Assembly: GCA_965276635.1 (NCBI GenBank)
Contig: CBDIBC010000005.1
Span: forward strand, 2,108,001 to 2,172,000
Origin: CBDIBC01 sp965276635
Lineage (GTDB): Bacteria > Actinomycetota > Acidimicrobiia > Acidimicrobiales > Palsa-688
Reading direction: 5' to 3'
DNA length: 64,000 nt
The notes under the pieces: model-generated
The model's database searches: none
What the model was told of the DNA's origin: nothing
What the model saw: the letters and a program-made list of their open reading frames with translations, nothing else
Position numbers and translations under genes: made by a program
Shown here: positions 16,165 to 24,136 of the stretch, in pieces
How the letters are laid out: each line of letters opens with the position of its first letter
Position numbering within the stretch: position 1 is the stretch's first letter

Positions 16165-17217
16165 GTGACCGACACGCAGGAGCCGGGCGACCGCCGCCCG
16201 GTCCTGCGGCAGGCCAAGCTCCGGGCGCTCGTCGCCGACCGGTGGGGCGCGCCCGACGGTGGCGTCGCCGGGCTCGTCCCCGGCGGCGCCACGTTGCACA
16301 CGCCGGGCTCGTGCCGCGGCTGGGTCCTGGTAGACGATGGCTCAGTTGCGTCGTTCGGCGCGGCCCTGGCGTGGGCGCAGCACACAGGCGTGGGAGACCT
16401 CCACCTCCTCGTCGAGGATGCGCACCCGGCATCCGACGGCACCGCCCCGTCCGGGGTCATGGCCCGCCGGGCCAGGCAGCTGCGCCCGGCCCCATCGGTG
16501 TGGCTGATGTCCGGGCGCTCCCTGGCGCCAGTCGAACCCGTCCCGCCCGCGCCCGACCAGCCCCTCCCGGCGAACGCTGCCGACGTGGCGGCCACGCTGC
16601 GAGCCCACGGCGTCGACCCGGTCATCGAACACGGCGTCCTCATCGGTGAGGTCCTCGGCCTGGAGATAGCCCGCCTCACGTGTGGTGTCAACGGCTGGGG
16701 GCTGGAGGTGGGTGTCGGCCGCCACGATCGGGCGGCCCGGGCCGAGCTGCGGCCGGGTCAGAGCACCGACTCGGCGCTGGACGAAACGGTCTCGCTGGTC
16801 CGGGCCCGCCGGCGGGCCGGTGCCGGCCCCCACCCCGCCAATGTCCTGGCCCGCGAGCGGTGGCTGCGGGCCTCCGCCATCCGCCACCCCGAGCTGGTCG
16901 GACTGCCCGGCGCGGTGCTGCATGCCCTGCCGACCGCGCTGCCCCGGCTCGACATCCGCCGGCCCATGCCGGCCCCGGCTGGCGGGGTGGACGCCACCGG
17001 CCGAACGGTCCTGGTGGTGTGCTCGACCGGCGTCGACGTCGACCTGGTGCCGTCGGCGGCAGACTGCCGCCTGCTCCACGCCCCCAGCGCCCGAGCGGTC
17101 CTGGCTGTCCCGGTCGGCGACGACTATCCGGTGACCAGGCGGCTCGCCGCCTGGTTGGACCCCCCTGGCGAGGTGGTCACCGTGCCAGCCGACTGGGCTC
17201 GATATGCGACGAATTGA
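16165..17217 (+). CDS. Hypothetical protein, unknown family
   Basis: 350 residues from GTG 16165, directly after rpmE. I do not recognise a family. Visible features are a central segment HGVLIGEVLGLEIARLTCG, a helical arginine-rich stretch LVRARRRAGAGPHPANVLAR (near 212-231) and a C-terminal alpha/beta pattern (VLVVCSTGVDVDLVPSAADC). No membrane segment or signal peptide is seen. Codon use matches the core genes, so it is probably native and may be restricted to this lineage. The rpmE coupling hints at a housekeeping role, but this is only positional. Confidence 0.75.
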   Translation: MTDTQEPGDRRPVLRQAKLRALVADRWGAPDGGVAGLVPGGATLHTPGSCRGWVLVDDGSVASFGAALAWAQHTGVGDLHLLVEDAHPASDGTAPSGVMARRARQLRPAPSVWLMSGRSLAPVEPVPPAPDQPLPANAADVAATLRAHGVDPVIEHGVLIGEVLGLEIARLTCGVNGWGLEVGVGRHDRAARAELRPGQSTDSALDETVSLVRARRRAGAGPHPANVLARERWLRASAIRHPELVGLPGAVLHALPTALPRLDIRRPMPAPAGGVDATGRTVLVVCSTGVDVDLVPSAADCRLLHAPSARAVLAVPVGDDYPVTRRLAAWLDPPGEVVTVPADWARYATN

Positions 17218-17229
17218 CATGGGATGGGA

Positions 17230-17235
17230 TAATAT
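17230..17235 (+). promoter_or_regulatory. -10 element for the AbiEi-like gene (leaderless)
   Basis: TAATAT ends six bases before GTG 17242. A TTGACA at 17214-17219 is too close (10 bases) to act as its -35. Confidence 0.5.
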
Positions 17236-17241
17236 CTCGAT

Positions 17242-18159
17242 GTGCCAATACGACGGGTAGGCTGGGAAGCGGTCGCGGCCCGGCAGCACGGCGCCATCAC
17301 CTGGCGCCAGCTCCGCGACGACGGCCTCGGCGCTGAGGCCATCGCCGGGCTCTGCGCCCGAGGCGACCTCGTCCGGACGGGGCAGCATGGCGTGTACCGG
17401 CGGGGGCTGACGCCGGCGTCGTTGCTGAGCGACTGCTGGGTGGCCAGGCTCGGCGTGGGCGCCGACGCAGTCGCCGTCCGTACCACGGCCGGGCGCCTGT
17501 GGGAGCTGGACGGTGTCCCTCATGGCCCGGTCCAGCTCGCGGTCACCGCGACCCGTTCGGGTCGTCGCCCCGGGGTCGTCCGGGTCAGCCACCTCCCCGC
17601 CGCACATCGCACCGTTGTCCACGGCATCGCCGCGACCACCGCGGCGCGCACCATCGTGGACCTGGCCGCGGTGACCGACGCCGGGCAGGCGGAACGGGCG
17701 CTCGAGTCCGCGTTGCGCAAGCGCCTCACGACCATCGACGAGATCGTCGCCGTCATGAGAATCGGGCGGCCCCGGGGCGCCCCGGCCCTGCGAGCCCTCC
17801 TCGCCCTCCGCCCGGAGGCGGCCGCCCCCACCGAGAGCGACCTGGAGACCCGCTTCCTGCAGGTCGCCCGGGCGGCGGGCCTCGAGGAGCCAGTGCGGCA
17901 GTTTCGCCTCCTCGCATCCGGACGGCCGCTGCGGCTGGACTTCGCCTGGCCGGCGATCAAGCTGGCGGTGGAGACGGACGGCGCAACGATCCACGGCCCG
18001 GAGGCGTTCGGCCCCGACCTCCGTCGCCAGAACCGCGTCGTCCTCGACGGTTGGCTGATCGTGCGCTTCACCTGGGAGGATGTCGTCCGCTACCCGGACC
18101 AGACGGTATCGACGCTCCGCCGCGCCTGGCGACGGGCCAGCCTCCTGGCGCCCGTCTGA
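17242..18159 (+). CDS. AbiEi-like winged-helix protein with DUF559/Vsr-like C-terminal domain
   Basis: 305 residues. The N-terminus (VAARQHGAITWRQLRDDGL, then LVRTGQHGVYRRG) matches the winged-helix domain of AbiEi-type antitoxins. The C-terminal part (RLDFAWPAIKLAVETDG, then DGWLIVRFTWEDVV) matches the DUF559/Vsr-like nuclease fold: D and E residues in the F-W-P and V-E-T-D-G segments, then a W-x-V-x-R-F-T-W motif. Such two-domain proteins are common in actinobacteria as orphans without an AbiEii toxin, and none is seen here. GTG 17242 fits a leaderless start. Whether it acts in defence, regulation or DNA repair is unknown. Confidence 0.75.
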   Translation: MPIRRVGWEAVAARQHGAITWRQLRDDGLGAEAIAGLCARGDLVRTGQHGVYRRGLTPASLLSDCWVARLGVGADAVAVRTTAGRLWELDGVPHGPVQLAVTATRSGRRPGVVRVSHLPAAHRTVVHGIAATTAARTIVDLAAVTDAGQAERALESALRKRLTTIDEIVAVMRIGRPRGAPALRALLALRPEAAAPTESDLETRFLQVARAAGLEEPVRQFRLLASGRPLRLDFAWPAIKLAVETDGATIHGPEAFGPDLRRQNRVVLDGWLIVRFTWEDVVRYPDQTVSTLRRAWRRASLLAPV

Positions 18160-18448
18160 GCGGAGCGCCACCGGCCGTCACCCGTCGTCTGTCGCCCGTC
18201 ACCCGTCACCCGTCACCCGTCACCCGTCGTCACCCTGGGCACGATGTGCACAGTGCCGGCGCCGAGGGGGCGAAAGGTGTGCGGTTGGTCCGGCTCCTGC
18301 ACGACTATGTGCACGCAAGTCGGCCGCCGCCGAGGTTTGCTGTGCAGGTGGTCGTCAGGCGGCCTGGACGGGTTGCCCATGGCGCCGAGTGGCGGCAGGC
18401 AGCGAGCGGCGGCAGGCAGCGAGCGGCGGACAGCATGCGCCTGGGCAC
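18160..18448. repeat. Convergent intergenic region with two tandem repeats
   Basis: Four perfect copies of the heptamer CCGTCAC at 18196-18223, embedded in further imperfect GTCACCC units from about 18176 to 18236. A 17-bp unit (GGCGGCAGGCAGCGAGC) occurs at 18391-18407 and 18408-18424, with a partial third. No gene is visible. It separates the AbiEi-like gene from prmC. Confidence 0.8.
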
Positions 18449-19336
18449 TCAGCGCGGCCGGCGGGCGACGAGCGCCCGGTCCCGGCCGGCCAGATCGGGG
18501 TGGACGGTGATCTCGACCAGCCCGGCCCCCGCGGCCAGGCGCCGGGCCTCACCGGCCTGGTGGGGGGCGAGCTCGACGACCACCGCGCCGGCGGGCGCCA
18601 GCCACGCGGGGGCCCCGGCGAGGACGGCGGCGATGTCCTCCAGCCCGGTCGGGCCGGCCTCCAGCGCGCCGCGTGGCTCCCAGTCCACGACGGCGGCGTC
18701 GAGCGTCGCCATCTCGGGGGCGGCGATGTATGGCGGGTTGGAGACGGCCAGGTGGATGTGGCCGCGGTGCTCCGGGGGGAGGGCGGACCACCAGGAGCCC
18801 TCGATCACACGCACCCGGGTGGCGGCCGAGCCGGCCAGGCCGGCGGTGTTGGCGCGGGCCACGGCGACGGCATCGGGCGAGGCATCGATGGCCCACACCT
18901 CCACGTCGGGGTGCTCGGCCGCCAGGGCCAGGGCGATGGCGCCCGACCCCGTTCCCAGGTCGGCGACGGTGAGTCGACCCCGGCGGCCGTCGAACCCGGT
19001 GCTCTGGATGGCTCGGAGACGGTCCAGCTCGCGCCCGGCCACGTCCACCACCTGCTCGGTCTCGGGACGTGGGATGAGCACCCGGGTATCAACGAGCAGA
19101 TCCAGGCGGCGGAAGGCCCAGTGGCCGAGGACGTACTGGACCGGCTCGCCGGCCAGGCGCCGCCGCAACAGGGTCAGGAACGACCGATGGGCCCGGACGG
19201 GCACCGCCTCGTCGAGCACGGCCGGCCACACCCCGCCGGATGCCTCCTCGACCAGCCACCGGGCTTCCAGGTCGGATCCGAGCTCGGCCGCCGCCGCCCG
19301 GTGCACCGGGCGCCAGGTCCGGGGTCCGTCGGCCAC
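18449..19336 (-). CDS. prmC: Peptide chain release factor N5-glutamine methyltransferase
   Basis: 295 residues. PrmC methylates the glutamine of the GGQ motif in release factors using S-adenosylmethionine. Visible features are the N-terminal helical domain, then PVQYVLGHWAFRRLDLLVD, LIPRPETEQVV, the SAM loop VADLGTGSGAIALALA and the catalytic SNPPYIAAPE. GTG 19336 is chosen because GAGGAG precedes it by eight bases and the family N-terminus fits; a longer frame to 19429 exists but overlaps prfA. It is directly downstream of prfA, its substrate gene, on the minus strand. Confidence 0.95.
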   Translation of the reverse strand: MADGPRTWRPVHRAAAAELGSDLEARWLVEEASGGVWPAVLDEAVPVRAHRSFLTLLRRRLAGEPVQYVLGHWAFRRLDLLVDTRVLIPRPETEQVVDVAGRELDRLRAIQSTGFDGRRGRLTVADLGTGSGAIALALAAEHPDVEVWAIDASPDAVAVARANTAGLAGSAATRVRVIEGSWWSALPPEHRGHIHLAVSNPPYIAAPEMATLDAAVVDWEPRGALEAGPTGLEDIAAVLAGAPAWLAPAGAVVVELAPHQAGEARRLAAGAGLVEITVHPDLAGRDRALVARRPR

Positions 19337-19349
19337 GAGCGACCGCTCC

Positions 19350-20423
19350 TCAGACGGTGGCTCCCTCGCCGGCGAGCTGGCGGCCCCGCTCGTCGGCGAG
19401 GAGGGCTTCGACGATCTCGTCGAGGTCACCCATGAGCACTTTGTCCAGCTTGTAGAGGGTCAGGCCGATGCGGTGGTCGGTGACCCTGTTCTCCTTGTAG
19501 TTGTACGTCCGGATCTTCTCCGACCGTCCACCGCCCCCGACCTGGCCTCGGCGGATGTCGGACAGCTCGGCCGCCTGTCGGTCCTGCTCGGCCTTGAGCA
19601 ACCTGGCTCGCAGCACCTGCATGGCCTTGGCCCGGTTCTGGATCTGGCTCTTCTCGTCCTGCATCGCCACCACCACACCGGTCGGCAGGTGGGTGATCCG
19701 CACCGCGGAGTCGGTGGTGTTGACCGATTGGCCGCCGGGCCCGGTCGATCGGTAGACGTCGACCTTGAGGTCCTTGTCCTCGATGTGGACGTCGACCTCC
19801 TCGGCCTCGGGCAGGACGGTGACGGTGGCGGAGGAGGTGTGCACCCGCCCCTGCGACTCGGTGACCGGTACCCGCTGGACCCGGTGCGGGCCGCCCTCGT
19901 GCTTGAAGCGGGTCCAGGCGGTGTCGCCCTTCACCAGGAAGGTGACCTGGTTGAAGCCGCCCATGTCCGACGGGTCGGCGGAGATGGTCTCGGTCTTCAG
20001 GCCGCGGCGCTCGGTGTAGCGGACGTACATGTCGTGCAGGTCCTTGGCGAACAGGTTCGCCTCCTCGCCGCCCTCGGCCCCGCGGATCTCCAGGATGACG
20101 TTCTTGCCCTCGTTGGGGTCGCGGGGCAGCAGGAGGACCTTCAGCTCCTCCTCCAAGGCCTCCATCCGGGCCACGGCCCGGTCGACCTCGTCCCGCATCA
20201 TCTCTCGGTCGTCGCCCTCGGCGTCGGGGAGCATCTCGCGTGCCGCCCCCAGGTCCGCCGCGGTCGTGCGGTAGGAGCGGTAGGCCAGGACGATCGGCTC
20301 CAACTCCTTGTGCCGGCGGGAGGCATCGCGCAGCCGGCGCTGGTCGCCGACGACGTCGGCGTCGGAGAGCTGGACCAGGACCTGCTCGTATTCCCTCTCC
20401 AGGTCAGCCAGGCGTTCCAGCAC
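19350..20423 (-). CDS. prfA: Peptide chain release factor 1
   Basis: 357 residues. RF1 reads UAA and UAG and hydrolyses peptidyl-tRNA. The GGQ motif (GPGGQSVNTTDSAVRITH, near 230) and the codon-recognition PxT motif (RVPVTESQGRVHTSSA) are intact. The start is GTG 20423 (MLERLADLEREY). A TAAGCT hexamer eight bases upstream suggests a leaderless message. It is divergent from tsaC. The prfA-prmC pair is inverted relative to rho-rpmE and tsaC, unlike the co-directional order usual in actinobacteria. Confidence 0.97.
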   Translation of the reverse strand: MLERLADLEREYEQVLVQLSDADVVGDQRRLRDASRRHKELEPIVLAYRSYRTTAADLGAAREMLPDAEGDDREMMRDEVDRAVARMEALEEELKVLLLPRDPNEGKNVILEIRGAEGGEEANLFAKDLHDMYVRYTERRGLKTETISADPSDMGGFNQVTFLVKGDTAWTRFKHEGGPHRVQRVPVTESQGRVHTSSATVTVLPEAEEVDVHIEDKDLKVDVYRSTGPGGQSVNTTDSAVRITHLPTGVVVAMQDEKSQIQNRAKAMQVLRARLLKAEQDRQAAELSDIRRGQVGGGGRSEKIRTYNYKENRVTDHRIGLTLYKLDKVLMGDLDEIVEALLADERGRQLAGEGATV

Positions 20424-20431
20424 GGCTGGTC

Positions 20432-20437
20432 AGCTTA
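20432..20437 (-). promoter_or_regulatory. -10 element for prfA (leaderless)
   Basis: TAAGCT on the minus strand, eight bases before the GTG start at 20423. Confidence 0.45.
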
Positions 20438-20572
20438 GGGCCCGCTGCGAAACTGCTTGCGCGGCCGCGCCGGACCTTGCCCGTTTTGGCCGCGCTCTTC
20501 GGCCTCCGGCCGCCCAAGTAGTTTCTACGCGGTCCGTCCGGGGGGTCGGGCCGTGCCTCTCGGTACGGCCGC

Positions 20573-20578
20573 TACGGT
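20573..20578 (+). promoter_or_regulatory. -10 element for tsaC (leaderless)
   Basis: TACGGT ends seven bases before ATG 20586. Upstream, GAAACTGCTT (20449-20458) and its near inverse AAGTAGTTTC (20517-20526) form a possible operator between the divergent prfA and tsaC promoters. Confidence 0.45.
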
Positions 20579-20585
20579 GGGCGAC

Positions 20586-21239
20586 ATGGCCGTCGTGCCC
20601 GTGTCGGGCGACCCGCTCCCCGAGGCGGCTATTGCCGCCGCCGGTCGCGCCATCGGCCAGGGCGACATCGTCGGCCTGCCGACCGACACCGTCTACGGCC
20701 TGGCCGCCGATCCGTTCCGCACGGGGGCGGCCGACCGGCTCTTCCGGATCAAGGGTCGCCCCCGCTCGGTGGAGCTGCCGGTGCTGGTGGCCGACGAGGG
20801 CCAGGCGCTCGGGCTGGTCACGTCGGTGCCCGCGGTGGGCCGCCGCCTCATGGCCGCCTTCTGGCCCGGTGCCCTCACCCTCGTGCTGCCGCGTCGCCCC
20901 GAGCTGGAGGCGGACCTCGGCGACGACGACGCCACCATCGGCGTGCGCTGCCCGGACCACCCTGTGCCGCAGGCGTTGTGTGCGCGGGTCGGACCCCTGG
21001 CGACCACCAGCGCCAACCGGCACGGGATGGAGCCGGCCACCACGGCTGCGGCGGTGGCCGCGCTCGACGGCGTGGCCGTGGTGCTCGACGCCGGTCCCTG
21101 CGCCGGCGCCCCGTCCACCGTCGTCGACTGCACCGGTGTGGAGCCGAAGCTGCTGCGGGAGGGTCGGATCCCGTGGGCCGACGTGCAGGCCGTGGCCGCG
21201 GCGATCGGCCGTCGCGCCGGCGGGGGAGCGCAGCCATAG
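20586..21239 (+). CDS. tsaC: Threonylcarbamoyl-AMP synthase (YrdC/Sua5 domain)
   Basis: 217 residues. It makes threonylcarbamoyl-AMP from threonine, bicarbonate and ATP for t6A37 modification of ANN-decoding tRNAs. The YrdC signature GDIVGLPTDTVYGLAADP (near 26-43), KGRPRSVELPVLV, and ATTSANRHGMEPATT are present. It has the YrdC domain only, without the Sua5 C-terminal domain. ATG 20586 is chosen over in-frame upstream codons because the family N-terminus starts here and a leaderless -10 fits. glyA starts nine bases after the stop. Confidence 0.93.
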   Translation: MAVVPVSGDPLPEAAIAAAGRAIGQGDIVGLPTDTVYGLAADPFRTGAADRLFRIKGRPRSVELPVLVADEGQALGLVTSVPAVGRRLMAAFWPGALTLVLPRRPELEADLGDDDATIGVRCPDHPVPQALCARVGPLATTSANRHGMEPATTAAAVAALDGVAVVLDAGPCAGAPSTVVDCTGVEPKLLREGRIPWADVQAVAAAIGRRAGGGAQP

Positions 21240-21242
21240 ACT
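21237..21242 (+). promoter_or_regulatory. -10 element for glyA (leaderless)
   Basis: TAGACT overlaps the tsaC stop codon and ends six bases before GTG 21249, so glyA could be transcribed independently of tsaC. Confidence 0.45.
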
Positions 21243-21248
21243 GCATCA

Positions 21249-22505
21249 GTGCCTCCGTCCGCGAACCCCCTGACGAACGATCCCGAGATCGCCAGCATCC
21301 TGGTCCGTGAGCTGGAGCGCCAGAACACAGGCCTGCAGCTGATCGCCTCGGAGAACTTCACCTCGCCGGCTGTGCTGGCCGCCACCGGTTCGGTCCTGAC
21401 GAACAAGTACGCCGAGGGTTACCCCGGCAAGCGCTACTACGGCGGCAACCAGATCATCGACGAGGCCGAGGACCTGGCCCGCCTCCGGGTGTGCGAGCTC
21501 TTCGGTGCCGAGCACGCCAATGTGCAGCCCCACTCGGGCGCCAACGCCAACCTGGGTGTCTACCTGGCCCTCCTCGAACCGGGAGACACCGTTCTCGGCC
21601 TGCGGTTGGACCAAGGCGGCCACCTCACCCACGGGTCGCCGGTGAACATCAGCGGACGCTTCTACAACTTCGTCTCCTATGGCGTCACCGAGAGCGATGA
21701 GCGCATCGACCTCGACGCCTTGGCCGCCGCCGCCGAGCAGCACCAGCCGAAGCTGATCGTGGCCGGGGCCACCGCCTACCCCCGGATCATCGACCCGGCG
21801 CCCATCCGGCGGATCGCCGACTCGGTGGGCGCCCGGTTCCTCTTCGACGCCGCCCATATCGCCGGCCTCATCGCCGGCGGTGTCCACCCGAACCCGGTGG
21901 GCGTGGCCGACGTCGTCACCTTCACGACCCACAAGACGCTGCGCGGCCCGCGCGGCGGGTGCATCCTGTCGACCGCCGAGCTGGCTTCGGCCATCGACAA
22001 GGCCATCTTCCCGGGCCTGCAGGGCGGTCCCCTCGAACACGTGATCGCGGCCAAGGCGGTGGCCTTCCGGGAAGCGGCCCAGCCCGAGTTTGCCACCTAT
22101 GCCGCGCAGATCGTCCGGAACGCGCAGGCGCTGGCGGAGGGGTTGGCCGGCGAGGGCTTCCGGATCGTCTCCGGTGGGACCGACAACCACCTGATGCTCG
22201 TCGACCTGCGCCCCTTCGACGCCGAGCTGACCGGCAAGCGGGCGCAGGAGTCGCTCGATCGGGCCGGGATCACCCTGAACAAGAACCAGATCCCCGGTGA
22301 CCAGCGCTCGCCGTTCGTGACCAGCGGTCTGCGGATCGGCACCCCGGCCGTGACCACGGCGGGGATGGCCGAGCCGGAGATGGCGGAGGTCGCCGCGCTC
22401 ATCGGCCGGGTGCTGCGCCGCCCCGACGACGACGAGACCATCGGTGCCGTCCGCGACGAGGTGGCCGCCCTCTGCTCGAAGTTCACGCCGTACCCGGCCC
22501 GCTAG
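21249..22505 (+). CDS. glyA: Serine hydroxymethyltransferase
   Basis: 418 residues. A PLP enzyme interconverting serine and glycine with tetrahydrofolate, the main source of one-carbon units. Conserved features are LIASENFTSPAV, NKYAEGYPGKRYYGG, the PLP lysine K229 in FTTHKTLRGPRGG, and TSGLRIGTPAVTT near the end. The start is GTG 21249. The downstream transferase begins about 20 bases after the stop on the same strand. Confidence 0.97.
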   Translation: MPPSANPLTNDPEIASILVRELERQNTGLQLIASENFTSPAVLAATGSVLTNKYAEGYPGKRYYGGNQIIDEAEDLARLRVCELFGAEHANVQPHSGANANLGVYLALLEPGDTVLGLRLDQGGHLTHGSPVNISGRFYNFVSYGVTESDERIDLDALAAAAEQHQPKLIVAGATAYPRIIDPAPIRRIADSVGARFLFDAAHIAGLIAGGVHPNPVGVADVVTFTTHKTLRGPRGGCILSTAELASAIDKAIFPGLQGGPLEHVIAAKAVAFREAAQPEFATYAAQIVRNAQALAEGLAGEGFRIVSGGTDNHLMLVDLRPFDAELTGKRAQESLDRAGITLNKNQIPGDQRSPFVTSGLRIGTPAVTTAGMAEPEMAEVAALIGRVLRRPDDDETIGAVRDEVAALCSKFTPYPAR

Positions 22506-22524
22506 GTCCACGGGGAGCCCGCCC

Positions 22525-23688
22525 ATCAACGAGTACCGCGACTATGTGATCGTCCTGGCTGTCGCCGCCGTGGTGACGTGGGCCTCGACATTCGCGGTGC
22601 GGCGTCTGGCCGTGCGCTTCGCCATCATCGTGATCCCCGACGACCGTCGGGTGCACGAGCGGCCGACCCCGACGGTGGGCGGTGCTGCCATGTTCGTCGG
22701 CCTGCTGGCCGCCATGGCGGTGGCATCCCAGCTGCCTGGCCTCCGGGCGGTGTTCAACGGGAACTCCGAGCCGCTCGGGCTGGTGCTCGGCGCCGCCGTG
22801 ATCTTCGCCGTGGGCACCGCAGACGACCTGCGCGACATGTCGCCGCCGGCCAAGGTGTCCGGTCAGGTGCTGGCCGGAGCCGTCCTGTACTTCTCCGGCA
22901 TCACCATGCTCTTCTTCACCCTGCCGGTGGTGAGCACGACCGTCGTGCTGTCCGCGGACCTGGCGCCGGTCATGACCGTGCTGTGGGTGGTGGGGATGGC
23001 CAACGCGGTGAACCTCATCGACGGGTTGGACGGGCTGGCCGCCGGCATCGTCGGTATCGCCGCCCTGGCCTTCTTCCTCTACAGCCACCGGCTGGTCCAG
23101 GTGGGCACGGTGAGCGCCGGGAACTCCGGGCCGCTGGTGGCGGTGGTCGTCCTCGGCCTGTGCGTCGGCTTCCTGCCGCACAACTTCCATCCGGCCAAGA
23201 TCTTCATGGGGGACGCCGGCGCCATGCTGCTCGGCCTGCTTATCGCCGGCTCGACCATGTCGGTGGTGGGCCAGACCGGCACCGGCTTCAGCGGTCGCAC
23301 CTACTTCTTCTTCGCTCCCATCCTGATCCCGTTCTTCATCCTGGGCATCCCGATGCTCGACACTGCCTTCGCCATCATCCGCCGGGCCAGCCGCCGCAGC
23401 GGCTTGGCCACCGCCGACAAGAGCCATCTCCACCACCGCCTGATGCGCCTCGGCCACGGCCAGACGCGGTCGGTCCTGCTGCTGTGGACGTGGACGGCGC
23501 TGCTGTCGGCCCTGGTTCTGTACCCGGCGCTGTCGAACCACACCATCTCGTTCGTCCCCTTCGCCGCCGTCGCCCTCGGGATCGCGCTCTACACCATCTT
23601 CGCCCCGCGCGGTCGGTCGACGGCCGCGGCCGGCGGACAGGCGAACGGCGCCACGGTGCCGCGTCGCCGTCGGACGCGCTCGGGCTAG
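22525..23688 (+). CDS. WecA/MraY-family undecaprenyl-phosphate sugar-1-phosphate transferase
   Basis: About 387 residues, polytopic. It transfers a sugar-1-phosphate (probably GlcNAc-1-P or a related sugar) from UDP to undecaprenyl phosphate at the membrane, starting glycan synthesis. Family motifs are DDRRVHERPTPTVGG, DDLRDM, NLIDGLDGLAAG, FMGDAGAMLLG and KSHLHHRLMRLGHGQ. The start is unclear. ATC 22525 follows GGGGAG with good spacing and would give M-N-E-Y-R-D-Y before the first helix. GTG 22546 begins inside that helix, and GTG 22444 would overlap glyA by 62 bases. The locus position matches wecA upstream of the atp operon in other actinobacteria. Confidence 0.88.
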   Translation: MNEYRDYVIVLAVAAVVTWASTFAVRRLAVRFAIIVIPDDRRVHERPTPTVGGAAMFVGLLAAMAVASQLPGLRAVFNGNSEPLGLVLGAAVIFAVGTADDLRDMSPPAKVSGQVLAGAVLYFSGITMLFFTLPVVSTTVVLSADLAPVMTVLWVVGMANAVNLIDGLDGLAAGIVGIAALAFFLYSHRLVQVGTVSAGNSGPLVAVVVLGLCVGFLPHNFHPAKIFMGDAGAMLLGLLIAGSTMSVVGQTGTGFSGRTYFFFAPILIPFFILGIPMLDTAFAIIRRASRRSGLATADKSHLHHRLMRLGHGQTRSVLLLWTWTALLSALVLYPALSNHTISFVPFAAVALGIALYTIFAPRGRSTAAAGGQANGATVPRRRRTRSG

Positions 23689-23710
23689 GACACCGACGAT
23701 GTCGGCAAAG

Positions 23711-23740
23711 TTGCGGTTCGGCAGACGCATTCTTTAGATT
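23711..23740 (+). promoter_or_regulatory. Putative promoter of the ATP synthase operon
   Basis: TTGCGG at 23711-23716, an 18-base spacer and TAGATT at 23735-23740. Transcription would start near 23747, about 120 bases before the first small gene of the operon. Confidence 0.5.
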
Positions 23741-23868
23741 CTCAGCTGTGCTGACGAGCAGGGCGCGCCAGGTCACGATCCGGCGCGATGGTCTCGCAGC
23801 CGGTTGCGGCGCGACGATGGAGCCATGGATGCTCGAGTCCCGGCGCGGTGGCTGCGGTCCGTGCAGAG

Positions 23869-24075
23869 ATGAGCGACGAGGACTCGGGTCCGGGCATCAT
23901 GGCGTACGCCGGCCTGGGGATGCTGAACGCGGTCTGCCTGCTGGTCGGGCTCGGCGTGGGCTGGGTGGTGGACGACGCGCTGGGCACGTTGCCGATCTTC
24001 ATGTTGCTCGGCCTGGTCCTCGGCATCGCCCTCGGGGTGGTCGGCACTCGGGCCGAGATGAAGCGACGGTTCTAG
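23869..24075 (+). CDS. AtpZ/AtpI-like small membrane protein
   Basis: 68 residues with two hydrophobic helices (AGLGMLNAVCLLVGLGVGWVV and IFMLLGLVLGIALGVVGT) and a short charged C-terminus. This is the profile of AtpZ-type proteins encoded at the head of F-ATPase operons, where they assist assembly or ion supply. ATG 23869 is chosen because upstream residues of the open frame do not fit a membrane protein. The ribosome site is weak. Confidence 0.8.
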   Translation: MSDEDSGPGIMAYAGLGMLNAVCLLVGLGVGWVVDDALGTLPIFMLLGLVLGIALGVVGTRAEMKRRF

Positions 24076-24136
24076 CCCCGGCCGACCGGTCTGCTGCCAC
24101 GCCGCCTCTTTGCCATGGTCTGGCCGGGGCCCGGCG

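Noticed and set aside
17214..17233. Consensus promoter TTGACA plus GATAAT before the AbiEi-like gene
   Set aside because: The spacer is only about 8-10 bases, too short for a sigma-70-type promoter; the TAATAT leaderless -10 fits better.
18160..18448. CRISPR array
   Set aside because: Repeat units of 7 and 17 bp are directly contiguous with no spacers and no cas genes are nearby.
17499..20438. A 979-codon open frame on the plus strand
   Set aside because: It spans prmC and prfA in antisense and the repeat-filled spacer; its sequence is Arg/Pro/Gly-rich noise. High GC removes stop codons, and the genes on the other strand have clear family motifs.
23788..23868. Longer N-terminus for the first ATP-synthase-operon membrane protein
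   Set aside because: The extra 27 residues are polar and unlike AtpZ/AtpI; ATG 23869 gives the expected small two-helix protein.
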